Positions 8,310-15,513 of a DNA stretch of 16,407 nt are shown one piece after another. The DNA is from Cercophora sp. LCS_1 (taxonomy: Eukaryota > Ascomycota > Sordariomycetes > Sordariales > Lasiosphaeriaceae), in assembly GCA_036250225.1 (NCBI GenBank), contig JAPZLL010000100.1, positions 1-16,407 on the forward strand. Reading direction: 5' to 3'. The position numbers and the translations under genes are program-made. Below the pieces are notes generated by a model. That model did no database searches and was not told the DNA's origin. It was given only the letters and a program-made list of their open reading frames with translations. Position 1 is the first letter of the stretch. Every line of letters begins with the position of its first letter.

Positions 8310-9089
8310 ATGGACGAGAAGCAAGCCTCCCCGTCCCTCTCCACGGAGCTCTCCCCGGAGCTCTCGCAAGCTCAACTCCGGCCGACCTCCACCGTCGCGG
8401 GGACTCCCGCCACTCCAGCCGACCGGAAGAGAGCGGGTTCCAACAAATCCACCGTCACGGAAACGACAGACTGTCGAGAGCGACTACGACAAACCCCTGC
8501 CGACCCAAGAGCAAGCTCCAACAAATCCACCTTCGCGGGGACTCCCGCCACTCCGGCCGACCGGAAGAGAGCGGGTTCCAACAAATCCACCTGGGGACTC
8601 CTGCCACCCCTGCCGACCCAAGAGCAAGTTCCAACAAATCCACCGTCACGGAAACGACAGACTGTCGAGAGCGACTACGACAAACCCCTGCCGACCCAAG
8701 AGCAAGTTCCAACAAGTCCACCGTCGCGGGGACTCCCGCCACTCCTGCCGACCGGAAGAGAGCGGGTTCCAACAAATCCACCGTCGCGGGGACTCCCGCC
8801 ACCCCTGCCGACCCAAAGAGAGCGGGTTCCAACAAATCCACCGTCACGGAAACGACAGACTGTCAAGAGCGACTACGACAAACCCCTGCCGACCGGAAGA
8901 GAGCGGGTTCCAACAAATCCACCGTCACGGAAACGACAGACTGTCGAGAGCGACAACGACAACCCCCCAGCCGAAACGAGCCCGATTGACACAAAAGAAC
9001 TTGGACAAGATGGGCAACAAGTCCTCAGACCCCTCGGACGATTCGACTGTGAAGTCATGGTCCATCTAGGGATCTTGGCTGTGAAGTGA
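8310..9089 (+). CDS. Hypothetical repeat protein encoded by a composite minisatellite
   Basis: It opens at an ATG in a strong context (ACCATGG, 8310) and runs 259 codons to TGA 9087-9089. Residues 1-26 are unique (MDEKQASPSLSTELSPE...). Most of the rest is the composite repeat at 8388-8990. Units 1-4 are read as STVAGTPATPADRKRAGSNK and STVTETTDCRERLRQTPADP. After the 53 bp fourth unit the register changes and the same DNA is read as PPSRKRQTVESDYDKPLP. The protein would be disordered and hydrophilic. The last ~30 residues run into the 32 bp minisatellite. Another plus register through the array also stays open (to 8989), so an open frame is weak evidence of coding. It lies inside the inverted-repeat-bounded unit. 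Function unknown; it may not be expressed. Confidence 0.3.
   Translation: MDEKQASPSLSTELSPELSQAQLRPTSTVAGTPATPADRKRAGSNKSTVTETTDCRERLRQTPADPRASSNKSTFAGTPATPADRKRAGSNKSTWGLLPPLPTQEQVPTNPPSRKRQTVESDYDKPLPTQEQVPTSPPSRGLPPLLPTGRERVPTNPPSRGLPPPLPTQRERVPTNPPSRKRQTVKSDYDKPLPTGRERVPTNPPSRKRQTVESDNDNPPAETSPIDTKELGQDGQQVLRPLGRFDCEVMVHLGILAVK
8388..8990 (+). repeat. Composite minisatellite, pattern A B A a B A A B b
   Basis: Two related unit types share the start TCCACCGTC and the end TTCCAACAAA. Type A (60 bp) occupies 8388-8447, 8526-8585, 8717-8776 and 8777-8836. Type B (78-81 bp) occupies 8448-8525, 8639-8716 and 8837-8917. A shortened A (53 bp) is 8586-8638 and a diverged terminal B runs from 8918. 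All units but the shortened A are multiples of three. Confidence 0.95.
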
Positions 9090-9390
9090 CGGTCCAGCTG
9101 GGGATTTCGACTGTGAAGTGACGGTCCAGTTGGGGATTTCGACTGTGAAGTAACGGTCCAGTTGGGGATCTCAACTGTGAAGTGACGGTCCAACTGGAGG
9201 TCTTACTGTGAAGTGACGGTCTAGTTGGGGATCTTACTGTGAAGTGACGGTCCAGTTGGGGATTTCGACTGTGAAGTGACGGTCAAATTGGGGACTTCGA
9301 CTGTGAAGTGACGGTCCAATTGGGGATTTCGACTGTGAAGCGACGGTCCAGCTGTGAAGCGATGGTCCAGCTGGGGATCTTACTGCGAAG
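9047..9390 (+). repeat. Minisatellite of 31-34 bp units, array 1
   Basis: About ten units of the form GTGAAGTGACGGTCCAGTTG plus GGGATTTCGACT follow each other with 1-4 substitutions per unit. The last units drift into a different sequence (AGCTGCCCACAGGG) that is duplicated downstream. Both strands stay open over long stretches only because of the repeat. Confidence 0.95.
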
Positions 9391-9490
9391 CGATGGTCCA
9401 GCTGCCCACAGGGATGGTGTCGAAGGGCTGGTGTCGGGCTGGTTGCTCGTGGTGCCGGCCTTCTCTTCACCTGCCTTGATGGCTGCCAGG
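9374..9490 (+). repeat. Segment duplicated at about 10119-10260
   Basis: The sequence from the AGCTGCCCACAGGG region through GGTGTCGAAGGGC, GGTTGCTCGTG and GCCGGCCTTCTC to CTTGATGGCTGCC occurs here and again at about 10119-10260. A shorter copy lies at 10040-10110. The copies differ at scattered positions. Confidence 0.8.
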
Positions 9491-9612
9491 CCGCCATTGT
9501 GCTTGATGTACAGTATCCCAAGGCAAATAGGGCCAAAATCGCCTTGCGCGTGGCGGATGGCACTACAACAGGCACCTGGGTTCGATATTTCGAGACTATC
9601 TGCGACGACAAC

Positions 9613-9915
9613 CTAGTTGAGCAACCCGAGGGCGAGGTTGGTCTGTACATATCCGACTTTACCGGACTGTGAAGTGACGGCGTTCTGAGTGCTGATCTTG
9701 GCGTTCTGAGCGATGATCTCGGCCTTCTGCTCGGCGCGATGAGCGCTGACTTGCATAGCTAACTTGAAGAGCGTCACCATACGGTCTCTCTTGTTGGCTT
9801 CGGTCGTAGCGGGGATCTCGGAAGGGGTTGTCGGGGAAGAGAGCGCCGAGCTCTTGACGAGAATGGCGCGGCCGAACGAGGGGCGAACGGCGAGGTCGTA
9901 AGCGCTATCCTTGTT
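9613..9915 (-). other. Coding-like fragment, alpha-helical
   Basis: The minus frame is open for 100 codons from a preceding TAG to a TAG at 9613-9615, without an early ATG. It reads YDLAVRPSFGRAILVKSSAL, then EANKRDRMVTLFKLAMQVSA and HRAEQKAEIIAQNAKISTQN. The second half is a charged, Ala-rich helix likely to form a coiled coil. Composition and the lack of repeats inside suggest a real exon remnant between the two minisatellite arrays. No family is recognised. Confidence 0.35.
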
Positions 9916-9925
9916 CTAGCTGGGG

Positions 9926-10160
9926 ATTTTACTGTGAAGTGATGGTCCAATTGGGGATTTCGACTGTGAAGTGACGGTCCAGCTGGGCATCTTGGCTGTG
10001 GCTGTGAAGCGACGGTCCAGCTGGGGATCTTACTGTGAAGTGACGGTCCAGCTGCCCACAGGGCTGGTGTCGAAGGGCTGGTGTCGAACTGGTTGCTCGT
10101 GAAGCGACGGTCCAGCTGGGGATCTTACTGCGAAGCGATGGTCCAGCTGCCCACAGGGCT
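9926..10160 (+). repeat. Minisatellite of ~32 bp units, array 2
   Basis: Five to six further copies of the unit seen at 9047-9390, more irregular and interrupted by the GCTGCCCACAGGGCTGG block. The two arrays were probably one array, or one was copied, since the flanking block is duplicated too. Confidence 0.9.
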
Positions 10161-10237
10161 GGTGTCGAAGGGCCGGCGTCGAACCGGTTGCTCGTGATGC
10201 CGGCCTTCTCTCCACCTGTCTTGATGGCTGCCTCCTC

Positions 10238-10345
10238 TTCACCTGCCTTGATGGCTGCCTCCTTCAAGTGCAATGAGGAAGTCGGCTGTCTGTATCGAGG
10301 CCTGTTTGCTCGCGCATTGCGGTCGCACATGTCGGCGGGGATCTT
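10238..10345 (+). repeat. 108 bp near-identical duplication, copy 1
   Basis: It matches 10401-10509 with only about two differences. On the minus strand the unit encodes DMCDRNARANRPRYRQPTSS, then LHLKEAAIKAGEEKAGIT, a coding-like charged peptide of unknown family. Confidence 0.95.
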
Positions 10346-10400
10346 CTTGATTGCTCGTAATGCCAGCCTTCTTCTTGATTGCTCGTGATGCCGGCCTTCT

Positions 10401-10509
10401 CTTCACCTGCCTTGATGGCTGCCTCCTTCAAGTGCAATGAGGAAGTCGGCTGTCTGTATCGAGGCCTGTTTGCTCGCGCATTGCGGTCGCACATGTCGGC
10501 AAGGATCTT
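10401..10509 (+). repeat. 108 bp near-identical duplication, copy 2
   Basis: Second copy of 10238-10345. The minus frame opens upstream with MAKILADMCDRNARANRPRY and stays open to 10264, but the peptide changes frame where the two copies meet. The high identity implies a recent duplication. Confidence 0.95.
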
Positions 10510-10561
10510 GGCCATGTCAGGGTCTTGGCCATGTCAGAGCCATCACGGCCGGCGAAGGGGG

Positions 10562-10838
10562 GTTGCCCCGGCGCACTGGGCGGTTCTCGTCGGAATTGAT
10601 TTTCATGCGGGAGAGCGATGCCGTCAGGGCAGCGTGATGCGGAATTCATCATTGTCATCGTGGCCAGCAAAGAGAGAGTTGCCCCAGCACACTGGGCGGT
10701 TCTCGTCGGAATTGACTTCCATGCGAGAGAGAGAGCGATGCCGTCAGGGCAGCGTGGTGCGGAACTCATCATTGTCATCGTGGCCAGCAGAGAGAGAGTT
10801 GCCCCGGCACGCTGGGAGGTTCTCTGTGGCAGCAAGAG
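10562..10838 (+). repeat. Tandem repeat, 117-120 bp units, about 2.3 copies
   Basis: Units begin GTTGCCCCGGCGCACTGGGC-like at 10562, 10679 and 10799; the third is cut short after about 35 bp. Unit 2 is three bases longer in an AG-rich stretch. Both unit lengths are multiples of three and both strands are open across them, so the coding strand, if any, cannot be decided. Confidence 0.9.
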
Positions 10839-11096
10839 CGGTCATGCCAATCTGGAGCACGATCCCCCTGGCAGTCCCCTTCTGGATAGTGGGAGTGGTG
10901 CCGTTTGGGGTGTTGGGAAGGGAATGTTCCCAGGGCACCCCCAAAGGGCAGGAGGGGAATACGGTTCAATCTCACAACTGGCGACTTTGGCCTCTGTAGT
11001 AGTGAGAGCGGTTATGCCAGTCTGGGGCACAATCCCCCTAATAGTCCCCTTCTGGATAGTGGGAGTGGCACTGTATGGGGTGTTTGGGAGTGGCAC
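10821..11096 (+). repeat. Tandem duplication, ~95 bp match at 170 bp offset
   Basis: The block around AGAGCGGTCATGCCAATCTG at 10821-10920 recurs at 10991-11090. The best conserved core is CCCCTTCTGGATAGTGGGAG. A short GAGTGGCACYGTATGGGGTG piece is repeated once more inside the second copy. The plus frame would encode hydrophobic text (AVMPVWGTIPLIVPFWIVG) and the minus frame TPTIQKGT-like text; I cannot say that either is real. Confidence 0.85.
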
Positions 11097-11650
11097 CGTA
11101 TGGGGTGTTGGAACGGAACTCCCGCACGCTAGCGACAGGCTCCGTTCCCTCCCCCAGGGTCACCCCCAGTAATAAAATTGGCAAGGCCACCCCCAACGGG
11201 CTGGTCGAGACTCCACACACTCGCTGAATACGCAGTCCCTCACGGGGAACTATTCCTTCACCACCGAGCCCTGGTCGCCTCAGCAACCGTCAACGCACAA
11301 GTAGCTGGCTCCCGTTCCTCGGTTCCCTAGTTCCCCAAACGCAATAAAAAAGCAAGGGAATACGATCCTGGGAAGGACGCTGGAGGATTGGTGGGGGCAG
11401 AAGAGGCTAGAATCGATGGCCGGACCAAGTTGGGATTGGAAGGTGCGGTGCCTGGCCCTTCCTAGGGGTGGTGGGTGAGGCAACGGGCCACCGGGACTTT
11501 TATTACCGATGCCTTTACTACCCCCTGGACTCCTTCCGCTTCTGCCCCTGTGGCAGCCCGATGGAGAAAGGCCACTCCTTCGACTTCTCCATTCATACTG
11601 AGCTCACCCCCACGTGTGGAGCCAAGGGGACCTTCTCTTTCCTTTTTGGT
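11097..11650. other. Stretch without a recognisable gene
   Basis: Unique sequence between the tandem repeats and the right inverted-repeat arm. The plus frame 11468-11665 is open for 65 codons and Cys/Phe-rich (SFRFCPCGSPMEKGHSFDF), leading towards the coding-like frame of the right arm, but a TGA separates them. No family recognised; no RNA gene seen. Confidence 0.35.
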
Positions 11651-11958
11651 CAGGGAGGAGGATGATGGTACCACCCAGTTGCCTGCCGAGCTGATGCTTA
11701 CCACTCTACGTTGGCAGCCCTCAGGCGAGCAGGAGTGGGCAAGATCAGAAAGGCCCCTGGGACAGGGACAGGGACCTGGGAGGTGCTGTTCCGACCACGG
11801 ACGGGACGGGGAAGGGGAGGGGGGACACCAAACACTTTTTCCCCAACTTTTGCACCTACTTGGTGTTTTGGGTGAGTTTAAGCTCCCAGCCTGGTATCAC
11901 CCCTGCAAACACAGGGCAATTTCACTGTGGTAGCTGAGGATTTTGGGCGTTCTGGCTG
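11651..11958 (-). repeat. Right arm of the large inverted repeat
   Basis: Inverted copy of 7759-8065. On the plus strand it reads YHPVACRADAYHSTLAALRR, AGVGKIRKAPGTGTGTWEVL, FRPRTG, then a TGA. The peptide agrees closely with that of the left arm. Confidence 0.95.
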
Positions 11959-11969
11959 ATAGGGATGGT

Positions 11970-12032
11970 ACCTGACATGGGGGTTAACTTTCGCTCCCAA
12001 CCGTAGTATGTCTTGCCGCCGTCCCCACCCCA
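11970..12032 (+). repeat. Dispersed repeat piece, inverted counterpart of 6668-6729
   Basis: It begins ACCTGACATGGGGGTTAACT just 12 bp outside the right arm of the large inverted repeat and runs into the first 152 bp tandem unit. Its partner lies about 1 kb outside the left arm. Confidence 0.85.
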
Positions 12033-12140
12033 GCAAATCCCCAACAGCGGCGGGCATGAAATCCAGAACCGCGACGATTCAACATGTTCAAACACACGCT
12101 CAAGGTAAGGTGGTGCACCTGTATACAAACTGCTTGCAAC
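11989..12140 (+). repeat. 152 bp tandem unit, copy 1 (uninterrupted)
   Basis: It starts TTTCGCTCCCAACCGTAG and ends CACCTGTATACAAACTGCTT GCAAC. It carries an intact GTATAC at 12121-12126, the site that is occupied by the transposon in copy 2, and so serves as the empty-site reference. Confidence 0.9.
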
Positions 12141-12278
12141 TTTCGCTCCCAACCCTAGCATGTCTTGCCGCCGTTCCTACCCCAGCGAATCCCCAACAGC
12201 GGCGGGGCATGAAATCCAGAACCGCCAGATTGAACATGTTCAAACACACGCTCAAGGTAAGGTGGTGCACCTGTAATA
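12141..12278 (+). repeat. 152 bp tandem unit, copy 2, left part (split by transposon)
   Basis: It matches copy 1 position by position up to CACCTGTA (135 bp in both), then adds ATA before the transposon begins at 12279. The rest of the unit (TATACAAACTGCTTGCAAC) resumes at 15495-15513, beyond the transposon. Confidence 0.9.
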
Positions 12279-12304
12279 CAGTCTAGTCTGCATATAAGCA
12301 TTAG
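12279..12304 (+). repeat. Left terminal inverted repeat of the pogo-type element
   Basis: CAGTCTAGTCTGCATATAAG followed by CATTAG; it pairs with 15469-15494 with two mismatches out of 26. Confidence 0.92.
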
Positions 12305-12415
12305 AGGTATAACGATAATTTTGCTTTACCGATCAAAATGGCCGTTCCCACACAAATTTGTATGGCACAGAAGCATAACCCCCCATTGGCATTATCGCAA
12401 AGATTCTGTTCCACC

Positions 12416-12423
12416 TCCAACAC
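12416..12423 (+). repeat. 8 bp target-site duplication, left copy
   Basis: TCCAACAC directly precedes the nested TIR element and is repeated exactly at 13450-13457, directly after it. Confidence 0.88.
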
Positions 12424-12501
12424 CGACCCCAGTAAATCCACCGTGTATTCCTTGGATCAACCGTGTCTAACCGTTTTGTGAAGTGGGTTCCCAACTTGAA
12501 A
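12424..12501 (+). repeat. Left terminal inverted repeat of the nested element
   Basis: About 78 bp matching the reverse complement of 13370-13449, including GGATCAACCGTGTCTAACCG, with three substitutions or so and two one-base gaps. Confidence 0.9.
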
Positions 12502-12629
12502 TCCGTGCACATCAAAAAAAAAATCCCCAAAAAAATGTAAAGTCATGAAAAATCCTGGTGCCAGCCAGCCAAACCCACTGCCTTTGGCTGAATCCGACCA
12601 CAGCGAAAACGTCAAAACCGTCAAAAGCG

Positions 12630-13196
12630 ATGAATTCGATTGAATTCAATTGAACCCAAAACCCCATCGTCAATGGCCCCCAACCTCTTCCGACCGCTGC
12701 GTATACCGATGACGAGCTCCAGATTATCGACCAACCTCCCAATGAGACTCCCCGTAATAGCGCCAGCGTCCGCTGTGAACCCGCACATGACACGCCGAAC
12801 AAAAAGAAGAGAATGGCGAGAGTTACGAAGGCACAGAAGGAGAAGACCGAGTTGGAGATGATGAGGGAGCAGATGGCGATCATGGCCGCGTAGATGGCAA
12901 CGATCAGTAGCTCTATGGCTGCAGCTCAGCAGACCATAACACCATTTGTCACGCCGTATGGGTATGGGATGGGGCCCGCGATGGCTTCACCGGCAACGGC
13001 CACGCCTTTCCTGAACGGCGGAACACCAGCCTCAATGCCATATGGGTCGCCAATGCCGCCCGTGGTGGCTTCACATCTAGCGCCGGCGCCAACGGCGACC
13101 CCAACTGCCACGGCGCCGAAGCCTAAGCAATCTGGTTCCTTGACGAGGACCAAAGCAAAGGGGGGCCAGTATGGTGAGCACGTAATGCGGTTTTAG
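12630..13196 (+). pseudogene. Non-transposase reading frame inside the nested element, two stops
   Basis: From ATG 12630 one frame runs 188 codons to TAG 13194-13196 with a TGA at codon 8 (12651) and a TAG at codon 88 (12891). Read in order: MNSIEFN, TQNPIVNGPQPLPTAAYTDD, ELQIIDQPPNETP, then a basic stretch NKKKRMARVTKAQKEK and a Met/Glu-rich helix ELEMMREQMAIMAA, which continues as MATISSSMAAAQQTITP past the stop. The last 80 residues are low-complexity Pro/Thr/Ala/Met/Gly. The basic-plus-coiled-coil layout suggests a DNA- or protein-binding accessory protein, but I know no matching family. The reading continues sensibly through both stops, so they are probably recent. It might instead be a captured host gene fragment. 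Confidence 0.5.
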
Positions 13197-13369
13197 TCGT
13201 TTTTAGTCAAGTTCTATAGCAATTGACAGCGTTTTCGACGTTTTTGAGGCCCCTGGCCATCACAAATCGCTTGTTTACGTGATTTTTTTTTACCTATCAA
13301 CTACACTAGAAAGCAGTCAAAATCGACGATCTGGCTGGTGGTGACGGCTTCAGGATTAACTTTCCAAAG

Positions 13370-13449
13370 TTTCAAGCTGGGGAACCCACTTCCCAAAACG
13401 GTTAGACACGGTTGATCCAAGGGGGTACACGGTGGATTTACTGGGGTCG
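13370..13449 (-). repeat. Right terminal inverted repeat of the nested element
   Basis: Inverted partner of 12424-12501; it ends CTGGGGTCG at 13449, directly before the right target duplication. Confidence 0.9.
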
Positions 13450-13457
13450 TCCAACAC
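13450..13457 (+). repeat. 8 bp target-site duplication, right copy
   Basis: TCCAACAC, identical to 12416-12423. Confidence 0.88.
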
Positions 13458-13706
13458 CCCCGAATTCCATCGTTTTTGGCCCTAGATTCCTCCCCAGAAA
13501 CGGCTGTCACGACGGATCCATTCCAACGCCTTTGCGCCGGCCACACGCTTTTTCGTGACTTTTCGCATTCAATTCGTGTGTTTCTGGGCTTCAAAAACCT
13601 GTATTTTCGGCTCCCAATCGGTCAAGATGCTTATCCTTGGCTCCATTCCACGCGCCATCAACCCTGATTCCAAGCAATCCCCACCCATCTACCGCTCCCC
13701 CTCAAG

Positions 13707-15401
13707 ATGCCGATACCTCTCAAGTCCTTTGCGCCGCTGCCAGGCTCTCTCAACCCCAAAAAAAACAACGGCACGCAACGTCCCCCGACCAAAGAACGGC
13801 GGCACACCGTCACAGAGCGCGAGAGGCAGATGGTCCGCCGCCACGCCACCGCAAACCCTCTCCTCACGCAGCGAGAGCTTTCTGCCTGGGCCCTCAAAGA
13901 GTTCGGTCGGCCGATCAACCAGTCGACGATCCCCGATATCCTGAAGTTAAAGAAGACCTTTGTTCGTGGCGAGGTTGACTTGACGCGGATCTACCACACC
14001 GAATAACCTGCCTTGGAAAGAGTTCTCCTCAAATGGGTGACACGGATGAACGCTCTCCAGGTTCCGGTTACTGGGGAGGTGATGCAGGCCGCTGCGAGGC
14101 AGTTGTGGCCGAAGATGCGGTGCCACGACTTCCGCTGCATGGAACCGAAGTGGTCCGTTGGATGGCTCGCTGGCTTCAAACGCCGTCACAAGATCAAGGC
14201 CTACAAGTAAAACGGTGAGGCTGCCGCCACCGAGATGGAGGAGATCAAGCAACTTGTCAAACAATACGCCTCCAAGGATATGTTCAATGCTGATGAGACT
14301 GGTTTGTTTTGGTTGAAGACCCCTGATTCCACACTGGTAATAAAGGCACAAACCGGAAGCAAAAAGAAGGACCGGATCACGGTTACACCAACTTCCAATG
14401 CCAACAGCAGCGAAAAGTTCCATCTTTGGATTATCGGTAGATGGGGAAACCCTCGGCCCTTTGGCCCTGGGTGCCGTTCCATTCGCAACCTCCCCCTTGT
14501 GTATCGCCACAACCAGAAATCTTGGATGACCGGCTCCATCTTTATTGAGTATCCGAAGTGATTTGACGCGCAAATGGTCTTAATTAACGGCTTTCCAGCT
14601 TACGTTTCTGGCAAAGGCCAACTCTCAGGCGACAACGCCATTGTGCAATTCAAATACACCAAGGTCTGCTTCCTACCGGCCAACGTAACGTCAATCCACC
14701 AACCCATGGATCAGGGCATCGTCAACTGCATAAAGGTTGGCTACCGGAAGCTCTGGCTGCAATACATGGTCTCCCTCTCTATCAACGGCGACGACCCCCT
14801 CAAAAAAACAAGGCTCCTCAACGCCTTGCACTGGATTGTTGATGCTTGGAAGAACGTTCCGGCAGATGCAATAAACAAGTGTTGGCGGAAGTCTGGCTTA
14901 TCGGGGGAGGTTTACGGCCCTCCAGAGCGCCCAGCCGATTTTGGTAAAGGCAAAGAGCTTCACAAGTTGGCGGAAACCCTGGCCGAACAGGGCAAGATGG
15001 AGGATTGCATCCACGTCAACATGGACGACTTCATCAACGGGCCAGAAGAGGCAATTCAGGATGCTGGTGATGACCTCATTGATTACATTGCGGTTTGTTT
15101 TGATATCCAGGATTCGCTTCGAGAAGAAGAAGACGAGGAAGCGGTGCCTCGCATTTCGCCAAGGGAGGCAATGGCGGCCATTACGCAATTCATCCAATTT
15201 GAGGAGCAACAGGAGGAAACAAATCTGGCTGGGTTGGAGCATCTGCGGCGGGCCCAAGCAAGAATGAACCGTTTGAGCTTGAAGAAGAAGGCTGAGGGGA
15301 AACAGAGGAACGCGGATACGTATATCACGCAGTGGAAGTGGTGTCTTACTGGTGGAAAACGCCGTTGTTTTGCCGTCTTGACATCGGTTGTGGTCACGTA
15401 A
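13707..15401 (+). pseudogene. pogo/Fot-type DDE transposase, three in-frame stops and a lost catalytic Asp
   Basis: One frame from ATG 13707 to TAA 15399-15401 (565 codons). Codons 29-85 form the N-terminal helix-turn-helix (RQMVRRHATANPLLTQRELS ... INQSTIPDILK). The CENP-B-type DNA-binding part includes QLWPKMRCHDF and GWLAGFKRRHKIK. The DDE domain shows NADETGLFW (first Asp, codon 196), VLINGFPAY where LIDxFSAH is expected (codon 294 is Asn instead of Asp), and NVTSIHQPMDQGIV (third Asp, codon 335). Several residues are also missing between FDAQM and VLIN. Stops: TAA 14004, TAA 14208 and TGA 14559. The C-terminal part is acidic (EEEDEEAVP) then basic (LSLKKKAEGKQ). The frame is otherwise intact, so inactivation is recent, but the enzyme cannot work. 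A start further upstream is possible. Confidence 0.88.
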
Positions 15402-15468
15402 GCGCTAAAAGGGGTGATCTCACATCAAGGATCATCTCACGTCACCGGTCAAAATTGCCGTACCCGAC

Positions 15469-15494
15469 CTGATGCTTATGTGCAGACTAGACTG
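15469..15494 (-). repeat. Right terminal inverted repeat of the pogo-type element
   Basis: Inverted partner of 12279-12304, ending GACTAGACTG at 15494 and followed by TA. Confidence 0.92.
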
Positions 15495-15513
15495 TATACA
15501 AACTGCTTGCAAC
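15495..15513 (+). repeat. 152 bp tandem unit, copy 2, right part
   Basis: TATACAAACTGCTTGCAAC, the same as the end of copy 1 at 12122-12140. It completes the tandem unit split by the transposon; similarity to the unit ends here. Confidence 0.88.

Larger units (their letters stand above)
7759..11958. mobile_element. Candidate uncharacterised element bounded by ~307 bp inverted repeats
   Basis: The arms 7759-8065 and 11651-11958 are inverted copies of each other and enclose about 3.6 kb of minisatellites, recent duplications and coding-like fragments. The outer ends begin CAGCCAGAACGCCC on both sides. I see no target-site duplication directly at the ends and no transposase. It may therefore be a non-autonomous TIR element, a relic, or simply an inverted segmental duplication. 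The word 'mobile' is inference. Confidence 0.4.
12424..13449 (+). mobile_element. Nested 1,026 bp TIR element with 8 bp target duplication
   Basis: Long terminal inverted repeats (12424-12501 and 13370-13449, about 78-80 bp with around six differences) begin CGACCCCAGTAAATCCACCG. They are flanked by perfect TCCAACAC duplications. An 8 bp duplication fits hAT, P or MULE-like families; the long TIRs would suit a MULE-like or other foldback type, and the superfamily is undecided. No transposase is visible. The interior holds one reading frame (12630-13196) with two stops. It lies in the 5' region of the pogo-type element, upstream of its transposase. Confidence 0.85.
12279..15494 (+). mobile_element. 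pogo/Fot-type (Tc1-mariner superfamily) DNA transposon, split and inactive
   Basis: The ends are 26 bp inverted repeats (12279-12304 and 15469-15494, two mismatches) beginning CAGTCTAGTCTGCA. TA lies directly outside both ends, the target used by this superfamily. It encodes a DDE transposase relic with an N-terminal helix-turn-helix (13707-15401). Without the nested 1,026 bp insertion and its 8 bp duplication the element is about 2.18 kb, a normal size for this group. It sits inside the second 152 bp tandem unit. Confidence 0.92.

Noticed and set aside
9047..10160. CRISPR-like array
   Set aside because: Units are contiguous and diverge within the repeat; there are no unique spacers of constant length, and the DNA is eukaryotic.
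7759..11958. Target-site duplication around the large inverted repeat
   Set aside because: The bases outside the two ends (ACCCCTGC and ATAGGGAT) do not match, so no duplication can be claimed.
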